From Acholoe squamosa (lineage: Eukaryota; Annelida; Polychaeta; Phyllodocida; Polynoidae), in contig OX439044.1 of NCBI GenBank assembly GCA_949317995.1, positions 30,390,733-30,454,732 of the forward strand: a stretch of DNA of 64,000 bases. The letters are read 5' to 3'. The position numbers and the translations under genes are program-made. Shown in pieces: positions 32,821 through 45,300 of the stretch (position 1 is the first letter of the stretch; every line of letters begins with the position of its first letter). The notes under the pieces were generated by a model. It saw nothing but the letters and a program-made list of their open reading frames with translations. It made no database searches and was not told the origin of the DNA.

Positions 32821-33075
32821 ATACATATCATCTGATATATCTCATGAAATATACAAGGTGGACCTTATTTGGGATTTGAATAGGTCGGTAACCATCTAAG
32901 TTAATAGAACTGTAACTCTGAAACTAGCAGATATATTTTCTCATGTAATATATCATTGGAAAGTTCATGGCCTGAATTTAAAAATTGACTTTTTCCCTAG
33001 GGGACCCTTTTTGCTTGGCTATACACACATTATCTAAGCTGTACCAAAGCAATTAATAGAGATGTTAACACTTAC

Positions 33076-33247
33076 CTGAGCGAGGATACGTAGAAATAAG
33101 AACATCGCCTGCATCAAAGTTGAATGACTTAATCCGCCCTAGGAGTGATGGGTTTACCTCTTTAGGAACGAGCATGTCCTTATGCCAAAATAATCTATTT
33201 TCCCTTATCCATTTCTCAGCTGGTGTTTCTTCAAGTGTACGTTCCAT
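33076..33247 (-). CDS. sulfotransferase copy 1, exon 1
   Basis: The ATG at 33247-33245 starts MERTLEETPAEKW. The exon ends in the codon for the Gly of T-Y-P-R-S-G at a CTCAG/GTAAG donor. It has the same length (172 coding bases) and splice phase as exon 1 of copy 2. Confidence 0.8.
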
Positions 33248-33572
33248 GGCTGTTCCAAATGCCCGATGGAAGTGGAGGACTGTTGCACAGCTTTTACATA
33301 CAGAGTCGAGGATCTTTGTATGTCAGTACATCCCCTTAGAGATGGCATACCTGAATATTATCCGAATGACCAGTTACCACAGAGATTAGATATGCCAATA
33401 TCTGTAAGCTCTCATGCATCGAACATTATTAGATAAAACATACCAACATCTCATTCACCTCACAATAGGTCGGTGTTCATTGATTTTTATTATTCATGGC
33501 CCTATAGAAGGATTGGAGGGCTAATAGTACTAGTGCACAAATATGCGACTCCTTCATTCTTTTAAGATGATT

Positions 33573-34180
33573 TGTGACCAGGCAAGCAAAACACCCCTCT
33601 GCAGGGAAATTCATTATCAAAGTTCAGCTCAAGATCTTGAAAATGAGACATCACTGGCTCAAATATTCCAAGTAGTTATGTCAGAACCCCTCCTTGAACA
33701 TAGGTCGTTATTCATATCTGAAATTGACGGTTAAGCTCTAAATACACTATAAACCATAATGATGTCTAAGAACACAATAAATCAGCCTTTTTCATAAAAA
33801 ATACATAACAATGGTGATTTTCATCATAGATTTTGAACTAGATGGAATTTTCCATTTCTTTTTCAGGTTTGGGTTTTTGGTGAGTATCCCTGGAAATTGG
33901 CATAAAAATCTGCAAATTTTGATTATTGGAATGGTTGCCATGGCAACCAGGAACAGGCATATAGGTTGATTTTTCATGAAAAAAATGCTCATTTTAACAT
34001 CCAAATATGGGCCATTTCCACTGAAAATGGTGCATTTTAAATGAGACCATTGAATTCTGCATAAAAAAATTAGCTTTATGTATTTTTATAATAATTTCAG
34101 AGTAATTTTGCCCTTCAATGCCCCCTGGTGGCCAAATGGGGAATCAAAAATCCCCCGCAGAGTGCCCTTGATGGGTCACA
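33573..34180. mobile_element. TA-type inverted-repeat element, copy 3 (inverted relative to copy 1)
   Basis: It begins TGTGACCAGGCAAGCAAAAC and ends TTGATGGGTCACA. Read on the minus strand it aligns along its whole length with 17422-18037, including CACCAGGGGGCA and GTTGCCATGGCAACC. It lies in the upstream flank of sulfotransferase copy 1. Confidence 0.75.
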
Positions 34181-35805
34181 TTTATTCCCCTTATTCATGA
34201 AATGCAATTTATGGAAATTATCCAACTGTATCCAAACGCCTGTCAGTGAAATGTATTCTTTATTACAGAGCCTTCTCGGTAGATTTCATTTAAACTCTCC
34301 TACAGTGAGCATGAACTTGTCCATTGGAGCAGAATGAAAATCTCCAGAATATTACCACAGAAATACCTACTTAGCACTAGGAGGAGAACAAATAACAAAT
34401 TTTATTATTCTCCTTCCAGTCTAATAGTGACCATCCATAGGGTGGCCGGACGATTTTTAAAAAATACATTATTATCTCTTTGTTATATATTTTAATGTTA
34501 TACATTCAATTTGTGCCTAAACTAGAAATATGGTTCAACATAATATTTTAGACATGCTGGTGGGTAGGTGCACTCAAGGCAATTCATGTGAAAAAGAAAA
34601 GAATCTAACTGATTAATTGATTTGCCTTTGTGTAGTACCCATTCTCCCAACTGTTACCTTTAATACAGGCAGACGACAGAAATAGAGCAGAGATTAGGTG
34701 TAAAATGTGAGGGTATGATGATTCTATCTGCTCCATAGCCTGTGTGAGGGGATTCTAGAAAAGTGGTATTTATATAGTGAGACAGTGAGATCTGCGTGAC
34801 CCTCCGGCCCTGATGGCACCCATAATTATTGTGCCACCTGGATGAAATTGGAATCACTAGTTTATAACTATACATATACTGGCTCCTCCTGCCGGTTAAA
34901 AACAGAATCATTGGGGCTGCATATTGTACCCCTCCCCTCCCCCCTAAAATATGGAACTGAATCCCGTCCCAACTGTGTTTTCTTGTATGCCTACACACGT
35001 AATGAACTGCAGTAATATGACCATTTTGGGCTGTTAATTAGGCTACACAAATTAGTTCATTCTATTTTGATGAGTTGAATATTTCATTATGAAAAAGAAA
35101 TGGCGCCATCCATGAGTGACGTCATGCAAAATTTGATCATTTCTGACCACCCCTCCCCCGTTTTTGCCAATTTCGCAATGCTGGTGGTATACGGAAAATT
35201 AATCCCGTAATTCATTCATTGTCATCTGGTCTCTTCTGCACTGTTTCTCATCAATCTGGAGATGGGACACCTTTACAGAGCTATGATTAATTGATACTAC
35301 CTGTGGCTAATACCACTGAAGAAACATAATGTCTTGGGTATGGCTTTTTATGGCTATGAATGATTCCCATGAATGGAATGGCCGAAATGTGGGCATGATC
35401 TATTACAAGTGTGGTAATAAGACGCATATAATCCAACATTGGTATGATGTTAGATCCTAGCTCCATCCTTGGAGGGTTTCCCTCAAATACATCCAATAGA
35501 TGACAACTAAATCTCACATTTTGACTCACTGTACCTAGGGTAATGAAGATACAGCTAAATGAATGGTCCCATTGAATTTGTGAGGTTATAACCTTACAGA
35601 TTGGACAAGTAGAAGTGTCTAGATGATATATTCTTTCAATGTACATATAAATACATGTATTTAAAGCCAAAACCACGCTTCAAAGCGCGCTTGGGCACCT
35701 AGGGGTTAAGCAGAGTCATGGGGAGTCGCTCTATAGATTCTGCTTAAACCATCTATTTGCATTTGTAAATCAACTAATCCGCTAGCAAAAGGGTTAGGCA
35801 CTATA
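34181..35805. other. intergenic, scattered repeat ends only
   Basis: No exon supported. The left end of the GGCC...TGACGTCAT family is near 35102, and a single terminus of the element type seen at 46865-48004 (GGGCACCTAGGGGTTAAG) is near 35690. Confidence 0.4.
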
Positions 35806-35955
35806 AGGTTGACCCAGGATATAATATTATCAACCAATCAGATTATTCCCCGGATTCCATGCAGAATTATTTGGGTACATTATGTAACACCTGGTACCCA
35901 TCATGCTGGTTCTTATCGGTGCTTATCTCGCCAGGTGACAAATCCAGCAATGGCG
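35806..35955. repeat. dispersed repeat (pair member 2)
   Basis: Related to 21196-21350 along about 150 bp, with the same landmarks and ending near GCAATGGCGGAC. Confidence 0.65.
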
Positions 35956-36592
35956 GACTCACCCCAGCAAATTGTCGTCATCTGTCGCCATGATTGGTCA
36001 TCAATGGTGACTCCTTTTTGAGTGATAACTCATTCCGTCATCTTTCGCCACTGTGTGTTAGACTCACATGCCATAGCAATTGCTATTCCTGGTGATCTTG
36101 TGCTATAACGACGTCGTGTTCCATCTAGCGACATGTGTGAGCCACTTCACACAGGTTGACGAGGACTCACAACAATTTGCTGGGACTTGGCCTCCATACT
36201 AAGCCCTATAGCATGCTGGTCGAGTTATCTACTTATCACATTGTGAGATGGATAATAGGCTGTGGACAGGCTGTACCGTCTAGATATTCGTTGGGGGAGC
36301 CACAGGTTGGAAGTTCATGGAACCACTTGTCCATTCATTGATAAAACATTAATCTCATGTATATTCCCCACTGCACTGGTGAATGGAACACACTAAATTC
36401 TGCGGTGTATAATGTTTCATATTTTAGATACACATATTCACAAAGAAACCCATACTGGGATACCTGTTTATCTCATAATATGGCTTCCATCTCATTTAAA
36501 ATATTGCCTTCCATTGAGTTTAGTTTGAAACCTCATAATCTTGGTATCCTGGGTGGCCGTTTGTCCTAGAACCCATAATCATGATGTCGCCC

Positions 36593-37846
36593 TTAAACAG
36601 ACCTATCATCAAACAAAAGCCCTTCTTTCTCAGTTGTAGTTTTCAAAACATTGTGGACATATTCCAATTGTTCCTCAGTAAAATATGCCTCCCATTCACC
36701 GACCACTCCCTTTCTGAAGAAGTTTTCATTTTGTATTTCAGTGGCACCCCTCTCTCTTTTCTTCATCTTGGAGAAATCAGCAAAATCTGCAATCAAACTC
36801 ACTTGGTCCTCACTCAAACTTTTCCCACAGAACTCAGCCATCTTCCTTATATTTGCTGATGGATTCTCTTTCATCTCTTCATACTTCAACATCAGGACAT
36901 ACGGATCATCACGAAGCTCCCAACATTTCAGGCAATGCTTGACCCAGCTTCCATATACCATCTCATCCTTCTTGAACATCTCAAAGAAGTCATCCCATGT
37001 TCCCATGAAGTTGAAAAGATCTTTGTAGAAGTGAAAGTGGGATACCATGACATCTTTCAGGTTGCGCATTACAACAATTGTTTTGAAGCCGACTGCTTTT
37101 CTTTGTGTTTCCCAGTACTGTGGCGGAAAGTGGGTTTTTATAACTCTTGGAGGTGGGGTCATTTCAAGAAATTCTACATCTGGCCTTCCCATCCTTTTAA
37201 AATAAAACTCAATGAAGGGAGCACGAGTGTAACGATCTACTTTCTTGGCTGTTTCTACATCAGCATTGTTACATACCAACCACGTCAGCTCCTGGGACCA
37301 TGTTGTACCTGGATATCAAATACATTAATGATAATCTGTTTACATAGCATGTTATTATTCAATCAATCAGGAAGATAATTGGTGAACTAGGTGATCTTTA
37401 ACATGAAAGATTTGTGAATAACTAATTAAAATCTAGCCACAATATACCTGTGACAATTGCAGTGCATATTTAATAGACGATCATGATATTTGATAAAATA
37501 TCCACAGCATGATAGAAGTATTAGATCTCGACTTTTATGTTTGTGGATTAATTTGTATTTTCTGTTCAGTCATTTGAAGTTATCAAAAAGGAAACACGCT
37601 ATTGAAATGATACCTTTTGACAGATGCCCACTGAGGTTAAACTCCATAGAGTTCAAATTGATTTTAACACATACCTGAACGAGGATAGGTAGATATAAGA
37701 ACATCACTTTCATTAAAGTTGAACGACTTAATTCTCCCTATGAGTGATGGTTTAACCTCTCCTGGCACAAGCATATCTTCATGCCAATACAGTCCATTTT
37801 CCTTCTTCCACTTCTCAGCTGCTGTTTCTTCAATAACAGTTTCCAT
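36593..37846 (-). CDS. cytosolic sulfotransferase copy 2
   Basis: Exon 1 (37846-37675) and exon 2 (37308-36593) join in frame to 295 residues, the usual length of the SULT1/2 family. It transfers sulfonate from PAPS to a small acceptor in the cytosol. Visible motifs are T-Y-P-R-S-G-T-T-W at about residues 53-61 (most family members have Lys where this has Arg), the catalytic His at about 117 in KTHFPPQYW, Arg 139 and Ser 147 in RNLKDVMVS, and RKGVVGEW at about 256-263. The ATG at 37846 was chosen because it gives the standard N-terminus and matches copy 1. The intron is only 366 bp, against 6.4 kb in copy 1. The acceptor substrate cannot be told from sequence. Regulation is not visible. Confidence 0.9.
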
Positions 37847-38939
37847 GGCTGCTTTAGATTCCCAAGTGAAGTATATGCACAGCTGACTGATACATAGATC
37901 TTATTATACTGGGTGATAGACCAGTGTGTTATTTTGCATCAATATATGGACTTGGCATACCTGTATATCGAGCTAATCTTTCAGAGATATCGTTTGATGA
38001 TATCTGTAATTCCCTATCTGTGTTTCTGTATGCAGAACCTGGTCACCATAAAGGTAATCAGCCTTTTGACCTTTCATGATTTGACCAGATCAAATTATTA
38101 TTTATTTTTATGATAAACATGTAACCCATATCGAATCCATTTCACAATGACTGGTCAGCGATGTTAGCCTGTAGGAATGAACAAAAACTAAGAAAAATAG
38201 ATATGAATATCAAATAGAACATATTCCACAGACCCAAACACATTCCCATTGTATCATAATTATGCCTATGTCAGAATCCAGGTTGACCATGGAGGAAAAT
38301 CACGTCATTCGGATCGCAGAGCAATACGGGAGATAGAAAATGAACATGATGATTTGAGTAAGAACTCCCTTCCTTAAAAATGTTGATAATGTAAGTGTTG
38401 TTTACTGTGACTATGGTCAGAAATCGTGACAAGCAAACTTTCGCAAAGGCATCACATTATGCCCGGTATTATGCTGAAAGTAGGGTCTTGCTAGGGTGAT
38501 TTGGGCAAAAAAAAAAAGAGAACTGGGTCCCTCCTGGGGATATTTTACTCAGAAAGTAACCTTGCCATCTGCGCACAATATGGTGCAATATGTGGTACAC
38601 CACATGATCATATACATGTATGGGGGCGAGAAAAGGCGATCATAAGACGATCATATGATAAATCAAGGTGATAGAATATTTATTCTCCAAACAGTGGATA
38701 TATACACCAGTTGCCTTGCTGTCATATGAAATCATGATGTCGTTTCCCATGATGACAGATATAGATCACTCTTCGAAACATTGGCACGGAGTGATAGGAA
38801 ATTCACACAATTTCGGCGTTAATTAATATAGGGGAATATAAGCTGGAATGGTATGGTTCAGTTCCATGAGCCCAAGCGAAATTGACCTCTTTGGCGGAGT
38901 GCACCCGGAGTGCACCTTAACTTCTCGAACGTTTCCCAG
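37847..38939. other. intergenic between divergent sulfotransferase and TRPV-like genes
   Basis: The sulfotransferase reads left and the channel gene reads right, so this 1.1 kb may hold promoters for both. I see no clear TATA box or other element that I would call. Confidence 0.35.
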
Positions 38940-39055
38940 GCCATGACACAGATATAGCCTCCATCAACAGTATATTAGTGAGACGCAGACCAGCCATCCA
39001 GCACTTCTAGGTCACCCTTTGGATAGAGAGGGAGTCTACTGTCAGAAGCAGTGGG
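38940..39055 (+). other. candidate 5' untranslated exon of TRPV-like gene A
   Basis: A 116-base block with a CCCAG acceptor and a GGGTAGG donor resembles 55313-55449, including GCACCTTAA just upstream, TGACACAG at the start and CAGCACTTCTA in the middle. It lies 2.85 kb upstream of the first coding exon of gene A; the other block lies 3.3 kb upstream of gene B. Frames are interrupted, which suits an untranslated exon. It could instead be a remnant of a 3' exon of another gene copy. Confidence 0.35.
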
Positions 39056-39127
39056 GTAGGTGTACCTCAAGTATTATTACATGTATAATATACATATATG
39101 TACAATAAAATAGGTTCAGATAGTAAT

Positions 39128-39267
39128 ATGGTATACATGCACTATGTGGTATACATGCACTATGATCCCCACTATGTGGTATACATGCACTATGTGGTAT
39201 ACATGCACTATGTGGTATACATGCACTATGTGGTATACATGCACTATGTGGTATACATGCACTATGC
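39128..39267. repeat. 18-bp minisatellite
   Basis: About seven copies of an 18-base unit of type GTATACATGCACTATGTG, with one short interruption (GATCCCCACTATG). The unit contains the palindromes GTATAC and ATGCAT-like junctions. It lies just downstream of the candidate 5' exon. Confidence 0.9.
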
Positions 39268-41905
39268 ATGCCTGTTCCATGACCATATGTTATACCAGAA
39301 GATAGAGCCTAAGAGGTACATTGCATGGAAGGACGCACAGAGATAAGATGAAATTGCGTCTTGATGATAGTCTTTTTTTGAAGTGTGTATGAGTGTAGGT
39401 CATGAGAGGAGTGATAATGATTATCATGACATGATTATATGGACGGTCAGTACATGTACCATTAACCGAACCATTTTGTTCTACAGAATGTCTTACATGT
39501 ATATATTGATACTGAAGAACGAGACATGGCACTCTCTTAGGGCAATATATATTCTGGAGTAGGTCTATGTACAATGACACACTTCAACTGAAAAATGAAA
39601 AAAGCAACTACACAGAATATATTCCTCGAGCTCCTTGTTGCTTCACAGCATACTCGAATCATATTATACTGCAATAATATAATAGCTTAGTCCAAGACTT
39701 TAATTTGGTAGCAGGTCATCCTACAACTAGGGAATGACCTACTGCTCTTCATGGAAACCCTTTGATATGTAAATGATATCAATTGCAAAAGTGTGGTGTT
39801 AGCAATACAGGGATTAGAGTTATCATAGTGGCTCTCTATCACTACATTTCGAAGGGATCAAGTCGTATCACATTGTGAAATAACCCCTAGATGATACATC
39901 ATGTGGATATGGTTTAAGACACATGAATATACCACACGATTTATGTGGTACCCGGGCTCTGAGACACGACTTTAGGGGGGGGGGGGTTATGGGGGTTCAG
40001 TGTCACGTCAATATAAATTACAAGCAGTTCAGCGTATACAAGAGTAACTATAACCATGAGGGTTTGTCTATGAGCACTGACCCACAGAGATACTTTCTAT
40101 TTATATCCAGATGGTGAACCTTGGAGGCTAAGATAAATCGCCCAGAATACCTTCATACACTACACATAGGCTGACCTACTACTAGCCAAGGTGAGTCACA
40201 ATAGATAGTATAAGTTGGACTTGGGAGCCTGCTACATAAAGGCAAAATTTAGCATTATTATATCAAATTGCACACTGAAAATGGTCAAACCGCCATAACT
40301 ACAGAATGAGGCCCAAGATCAAGAATCATATAATAGATCAGTTATTTGGATTTCGGGTTAGAAAGAAATGAATAAATCAGAAATGGTACCTGGTTTAGCA
40401 TGTTGAGTCTATCTGTAGCAAAGCTGAATACAAATCCCTGGGCAAAAATAATTCCCAAATTATAGGGGTCGATTGCAATACAGTAGTATGGGGGGGGGGT
40501 AAAAAGGCAGAGTGTATTTCATAATTTGATATGGTATGCTGCGTTAACTGTTAACTGTTGCTGCGTTAACTGACACTTTCATAAAGGACAGCGATAATAG
40601 ATAATGATAATATTATAGTGTGTAAACATCTAGTTATCCCAGTAGCTATGATATAATTACACAGACCATGTTCATTTGACAAACATACCACTGACATACA
40701 ATTAGGATTGAGCTTTGTACATACACCCATTCATATGTCTACCCTAGTGACCTATTTGGAGCTCTGTGGCACTGTATGTAGTTTTTAGCCTGAGTACAAA
40801 AAAAAAACTTCAACTGCCAAGAATGTCTGTGAATTTGTAAACCGACTGTTGACTCAACAGGGTATCTATGTTTTGAGAACTGTAAATTTATTTCTCTTCC
40901 ATATTGTTTATCACATTTTACGGTGTAATGAGATACTCATATAACACTGCCGTGAAGCCCCAAAATGGGCGGGGGTGGTTATGGAATGGGCGCTTACACT
41001 GAAAATATAGGCTTCTACTAAGGTGATCACTATTGATGAGTTAAGGTCCTCTTTCCCTATTGATGACCTAAGGTATTCAATACGATCACCCAACAGCTGC
41101 CCAAGGTCAGCACTTTGATGATATTTTTCTACCACCAGGGGGCCCTAGTATACAACAATAGGATATGCAATGTTTATTATGTGAGCTATTTTGAATGTGT
41201 ATCTATAATACTCTTGATCACCAATGTCTATAGGATGAATGATGTGAAAAATGCCATCACAAGGGAATGTTAATTGACCAAAAAAGTCATTTGGTCAAAA
41301 TTTTCAAAGAAAAAAGCATGTTTAATAATTGACACCTCTTTTGTCACTCAAACCATAATCATAACCATGGGGATGAGCTAATATTCCTTATACAAACAAC
41401 TACATGTATGCCTCACCAAGGCATCATAAGTCAGCTGTAAGTGCCCTCAATGGATGCTTGGATGTGGCGAGGGAAGGGGATAATTATGCAAATTTATGCA
41501 AAGAACTTATTTAATGACAATGCAATCATTCACAAACTCCTCTCTAATCAGTTCAGACAGGTACTCTGTGGTGATCACCCAGGGTGATCACATGTGATCA
41601 CCTAAAAGATCATGGGGTACTCCCCCTCGGGACCATCAATAAGATGACAAAAAGTGATCACTAGAGAGTACCTTTTTAAGCCTTATCTTTTCAGTGATAT
41701 TAAGTCGAATATACTGTCTTGAAGATTAGATCAAACGTAGATTTCCATACCAGGATAGGGTTTTAGCATTGGGAACCATAGTTCCATAGTTCATGAATCA
41801 GATTCACATAAGAAACCAGTCGTTTTCATTTTAAATTGTTACAGGGCGTGACACAGGTATTCAACACTGAAAAGAATAAATGTTTGAATGGCTTTTCCTT
41901 TTCAG
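39268..41905. other. inferred first intron/upstream region of gene A
   Basis: No exon or repeat that I can support, apart from a cluster of GGTGATCACC/TGATCACATGTGATCA palindromes near 41572-41605. Confidence 0.35.
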
Positions 41906-41908
41906 AAG

Positions 41909-42253
41909 ATGAGGCGGTGGTGGCAGAGAAGTGGCACGGGCCGGGAGGCTCCTTCTTATGAGGAGGAGGAGGTTTCCTTGGATACTGTGAAAACCACTGA
42001 TGCAACTTACAATGTTCCAACCCGTAGGACAAGAAAACCAATGACTGGGGTGATGGAGGCACTGTTCTTTGCCACTGGAGGAGAGTATACCGAAGGTATG
42101 TACAAAAGTCATGCATGTACGCTGATGCACATGAGTCTCTCATCCCCTGTTTGTCTCTGTCTCTGTGTCTCTGTCTGTCTCTGTCTGTCTGTATGTCTCT
42201 CTCTCTCTCTGTCTCTCTCTGTCTCTCTCTGTCTCTCTCTGTCTCTCTGTCTG

Positions 42254-42313
<60 letters not shown>

Positions 42314-45300
42314 TTCTCTCCTTAAGTATTGAGAGAAAAAGAAAAAAAGCTTCACATGTACTAAATTGAGCAGAGTTGTAAAGCCAATAAAGAAAATATG
42401 GTCAGTCATATGCTGATAACGAGTAAGTCGTAAAAACAGGTTTACCAGCTATTTACATTATTAAAATGAAATAAGTAAATTTTGCTTTTAGGTGATGATG
42501 GTTGGGACCCATTTGAAGGAGACGTTGACGAGGAGGAAGACGTCCCTATTGGCGATAGCCTGAAGATGATGGAGAGTGATGGTGGAGCGGGTGAGACTGC
42601 TGGCATGGGGGTAAGCAAATGTCAAAGAAAAAGACAAGGCAGAGACACCTCAATGCAATAAAGAGGGCGATTAATATGAAATGACGAATCAAGTATGCAC
42701 AAGAGTATTTTGCCTTCATTTTACACCGTATAAATCGTGACTCCCATTGTGTTGTTTTTCAGGTTTGCCATTCCCAGGTGCTATTGAAGTGGTGATAATG
42801 CTAATTTCAATTTAATCTTGTATCCTTTCAGCAAGCATTAGCAGTGATTACAGGACCACAGAAACCAGTGAGTATCCAGTATACGCTTTGGCACCGTTAC
42901 ATTGAATTTGCCTTTCTATTTTTTTCAAAATATGAAACATAAATAGGTCTATTGGTTGATGGAAACATAGTCATTTTCAACACTTGATGGATTAAATACA
43001 TGTAGTAAATGGAGACTATTTGTAATGTCATACCTAAGGTTGCTATGTCGAATAATTCCTAGTGATTCAATCGTGTGCAAAAACACATAACAAATGGAAG
43101 GGATTCTCAAACAGACATGTGTATTATTTAGAAAGTACCCATGACGGCCAACTGATCTCTATAATATGAACACACAATAAAAACGAAATATTTTGTGTTT
43201 GAACTATCTACCTATCTACTTGAGCCTATCGGGATATCAATGTTAATTGCATTATCTTCTAGACTCCCCCACCACCCCCTGCTGTACACGTAGGTTTGCT
43301 GATAAGAACGATTGGATGCTACTTGTACTACTAACAAACTAATTTCAGTAATAAAACACTGTGTATTCAATGCGTACATAAAAATTCATGTACACCATAA
43401 AACCCCGCGTATAAGGCACACCCCACACATAAGGAAAACCAAGAGTTTGTCGAAATACTCAAAAGTTTTTAAAAAATCTAAAAATCTAAGGGTAGCCATG
43501 AGCTCCTCACACATTATACCACTCTATGAGGAAGCTTTGAAAAGTTGTAGAGAACCCTCACCCCACTTCAATTTACACCAGGAGTCCATATGTGCCTTAT
43601 ACGCGAGGCATCACGGCAATAGTGTTAATCTTTGTTTTTTTCTCATACAGATTAACATGGTTTACTTATAATGATTTAACATTTAAAAGGCATGTTTTAC
43701 CAATTTTGGTACTTGTGTTTTAAGGCTAGCTTAGTTATTGTTGACTTTCACTTCAACAGCGCTGGTGGACCAACCATCCCTTTGTTCAATTAAAATCAAG
43801 AGTAGACACTTTTGGAAGCAACCTGATTTTCTACCCTTGAAAAAGGATGTCCCTTCCATAAAAAAATCTGTTCATCGCAGGATATGGTACATCAGTAAGA
43901 TGCGATGTACTTGTGTCAATGATCAGGCTAAATAAAAATAGTTGTGTTTCATAGTACTCGGCCCAACCTAGAGAACAAAGACCCGACCCGACATCATTTA
44001 TAGGCAAATTTCTGAGAATTTTCGGACAAATATTGAGTTGTATCAGTGTACGAGTTGATTTGCGAACCACAATTTATCATTGTCAGTCAGGATTCGATTC
44101 TAGGTATACTCTAATGCTTTGAGTAAAAGGTAACGATAAAGGAACTTTTGAGAGAAAGAAAAACTAGATTTTCAAACAGAGTTTTAAAACAGAGTAATCA
44201 GAACTATACATATTTATTTTGGCTAAGCACTGATAGATAATCTAATGTCTGGATTGTCCAGATTCCCCAAGAACCACAATGAAACGGGTTTCCATTTTTC
44301 AGATTCGAAATGGTTGAAGATGTATCTAACTCAGAATGGTTGTGTGATCTCTTTTCCTCTTAACCCTGAAGGTGCTGCACTTGTCTCTGGGAGAAAGTGG
44401 TTTTACAAAAAAAAATAGTATGTTTTTCAATGCTGATACTAAGCATATGTACATTTGTACTGGCGTATACCTTGTACAGGGATACTTTCAACTTACACTG
44501 AGATCAATGGAGTGCGACTGGAGAAGGTCTGTCTGCTCTGGGGCTCATTTCAATATAACCGACGACCCCAAAATCCACTGACGATCACCGCGTCGATTTG
44601 ACCATCTCACTAGATATAAAAGGTGTGGTGTCTTCAGATATCCCCCCTTTAAGATCAGTCCCTATCAGCTGCCTATGTCACCATCAGGTAGGATTTGATA
44701 GAATAGATGCAGTAGGCCTATACCTCAAGTATTTATTTTGGCCACACTGAGCTGCACATATTGGGTAATAGCTTCATCGTGGGTTTAAGGCCTATGTTGT
44801 CGTCAGGAATGTTGGCATAAGCCCCTGTTCAGCTGAAGTCGTAGCATGTTGAGAAACGCATCCTGGACATAATGGGTACTAATAGAAAGCTTCTCCACTT
44901 TGTATTCACCTCCAATTTTATATCTTCAAAAATCCCTACTCAGTTGGAGGAACCTGACAAACCCCCCTTCAATATGGAAAAGTTCTATGCTGACATTCGA
45001 GAAATAGAAAATATCATAGGCGAACTCAGAAGTAAAGAGAATGTGCTGGATCACCAACTGCGTATGGCGAGTCAAGAAAGCAACAGCAACCAAGAAGAAG
45101 CCTTGTTGCTCAGATCAACACTAGAAGACCAACTAAAGCATGTTAGAGCGCAGATCCTGGCAGAGGCTACTCGCCTTGATAAGTTAATGGAGAACGGCAG
45201 GAAGGAGGTTAAAGCCCAGGAGGAGGCTAAGAGGAAAAGGGTTATGCCCAAGCCCAAGCCTGCAAAAGATGCTGGTCCTGATGATTCGAGCACATGTAGA

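Larger units (their letters stand above)
27133..33027. mobile_element. small TA-type inverted-repeat element split by a retroelement
   Basis: The left part (27133-27560) starts TGTGAGGAGGCAAG and aligns with the first two thirds of the element at 18115-18728, including GGGGGATTAGTACC, CACCAGGGGGATACC and the TGCAGAATTATGCCTAATTA region. The right part (32821-33027) continues the alignment from ATACATATCATC to CCCTTTTTGCTTGGC and an ACACA end. The two halves are separated only by the Ngaro-like element at 27561-32820. The whole lies in the intron of sulfotransferase copy 1. Confidence 0.75.
26051..33247 (-). pseudogene. cytosolic sulfotransferase copy 1, C-terminus lost
   Basis: Two exons join in frame by GT-AG (phase 1). 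Exon 1 (33247-33076) gives 57 residues ending in the 5'-phosphosulfate loop T-Y-P-R-S-G. Exon 2 (26709-26051) continues T-T-W-S-Q-E-L and carries the catalytic His in KTHFPPQYW and the 3'-phosphate motif RNLKDVMVSHFHF. Enzymes of this family transfer sulfonate from PAPS to small hydroxyl or amine acceptors in the cytosol. The frame agrees with copy 2 (36593-37846) up to about residue 255, then switches to unrelated sequence directly before the RKGxxGxW PAPS-binding motif and stops at 276 residues. Without that motif activity is unlikely. The 6.4-kb intron holds nested mobile elements. A missed 3' exon is the alternative to pseudogene. Confidence 0.7.

Noticed and set aside
34660-35676. Minus-strand frames of 112 and 129 codons
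   Set aside because: No recognisable domain, no exon partners, ordinary intergenic composition.
39042-39346. Repeat protein on either strand
   Set aside because: The 18-bp minisatellite has a length divisible by three, so frames stay open; no flanking exon evidence.
42115-42409. Ser/Leu/Cys- or Arg/Glu-repeat proteins
   Set aside because: Produced by the CT-rich microsatellite in intron 1 of channel A.
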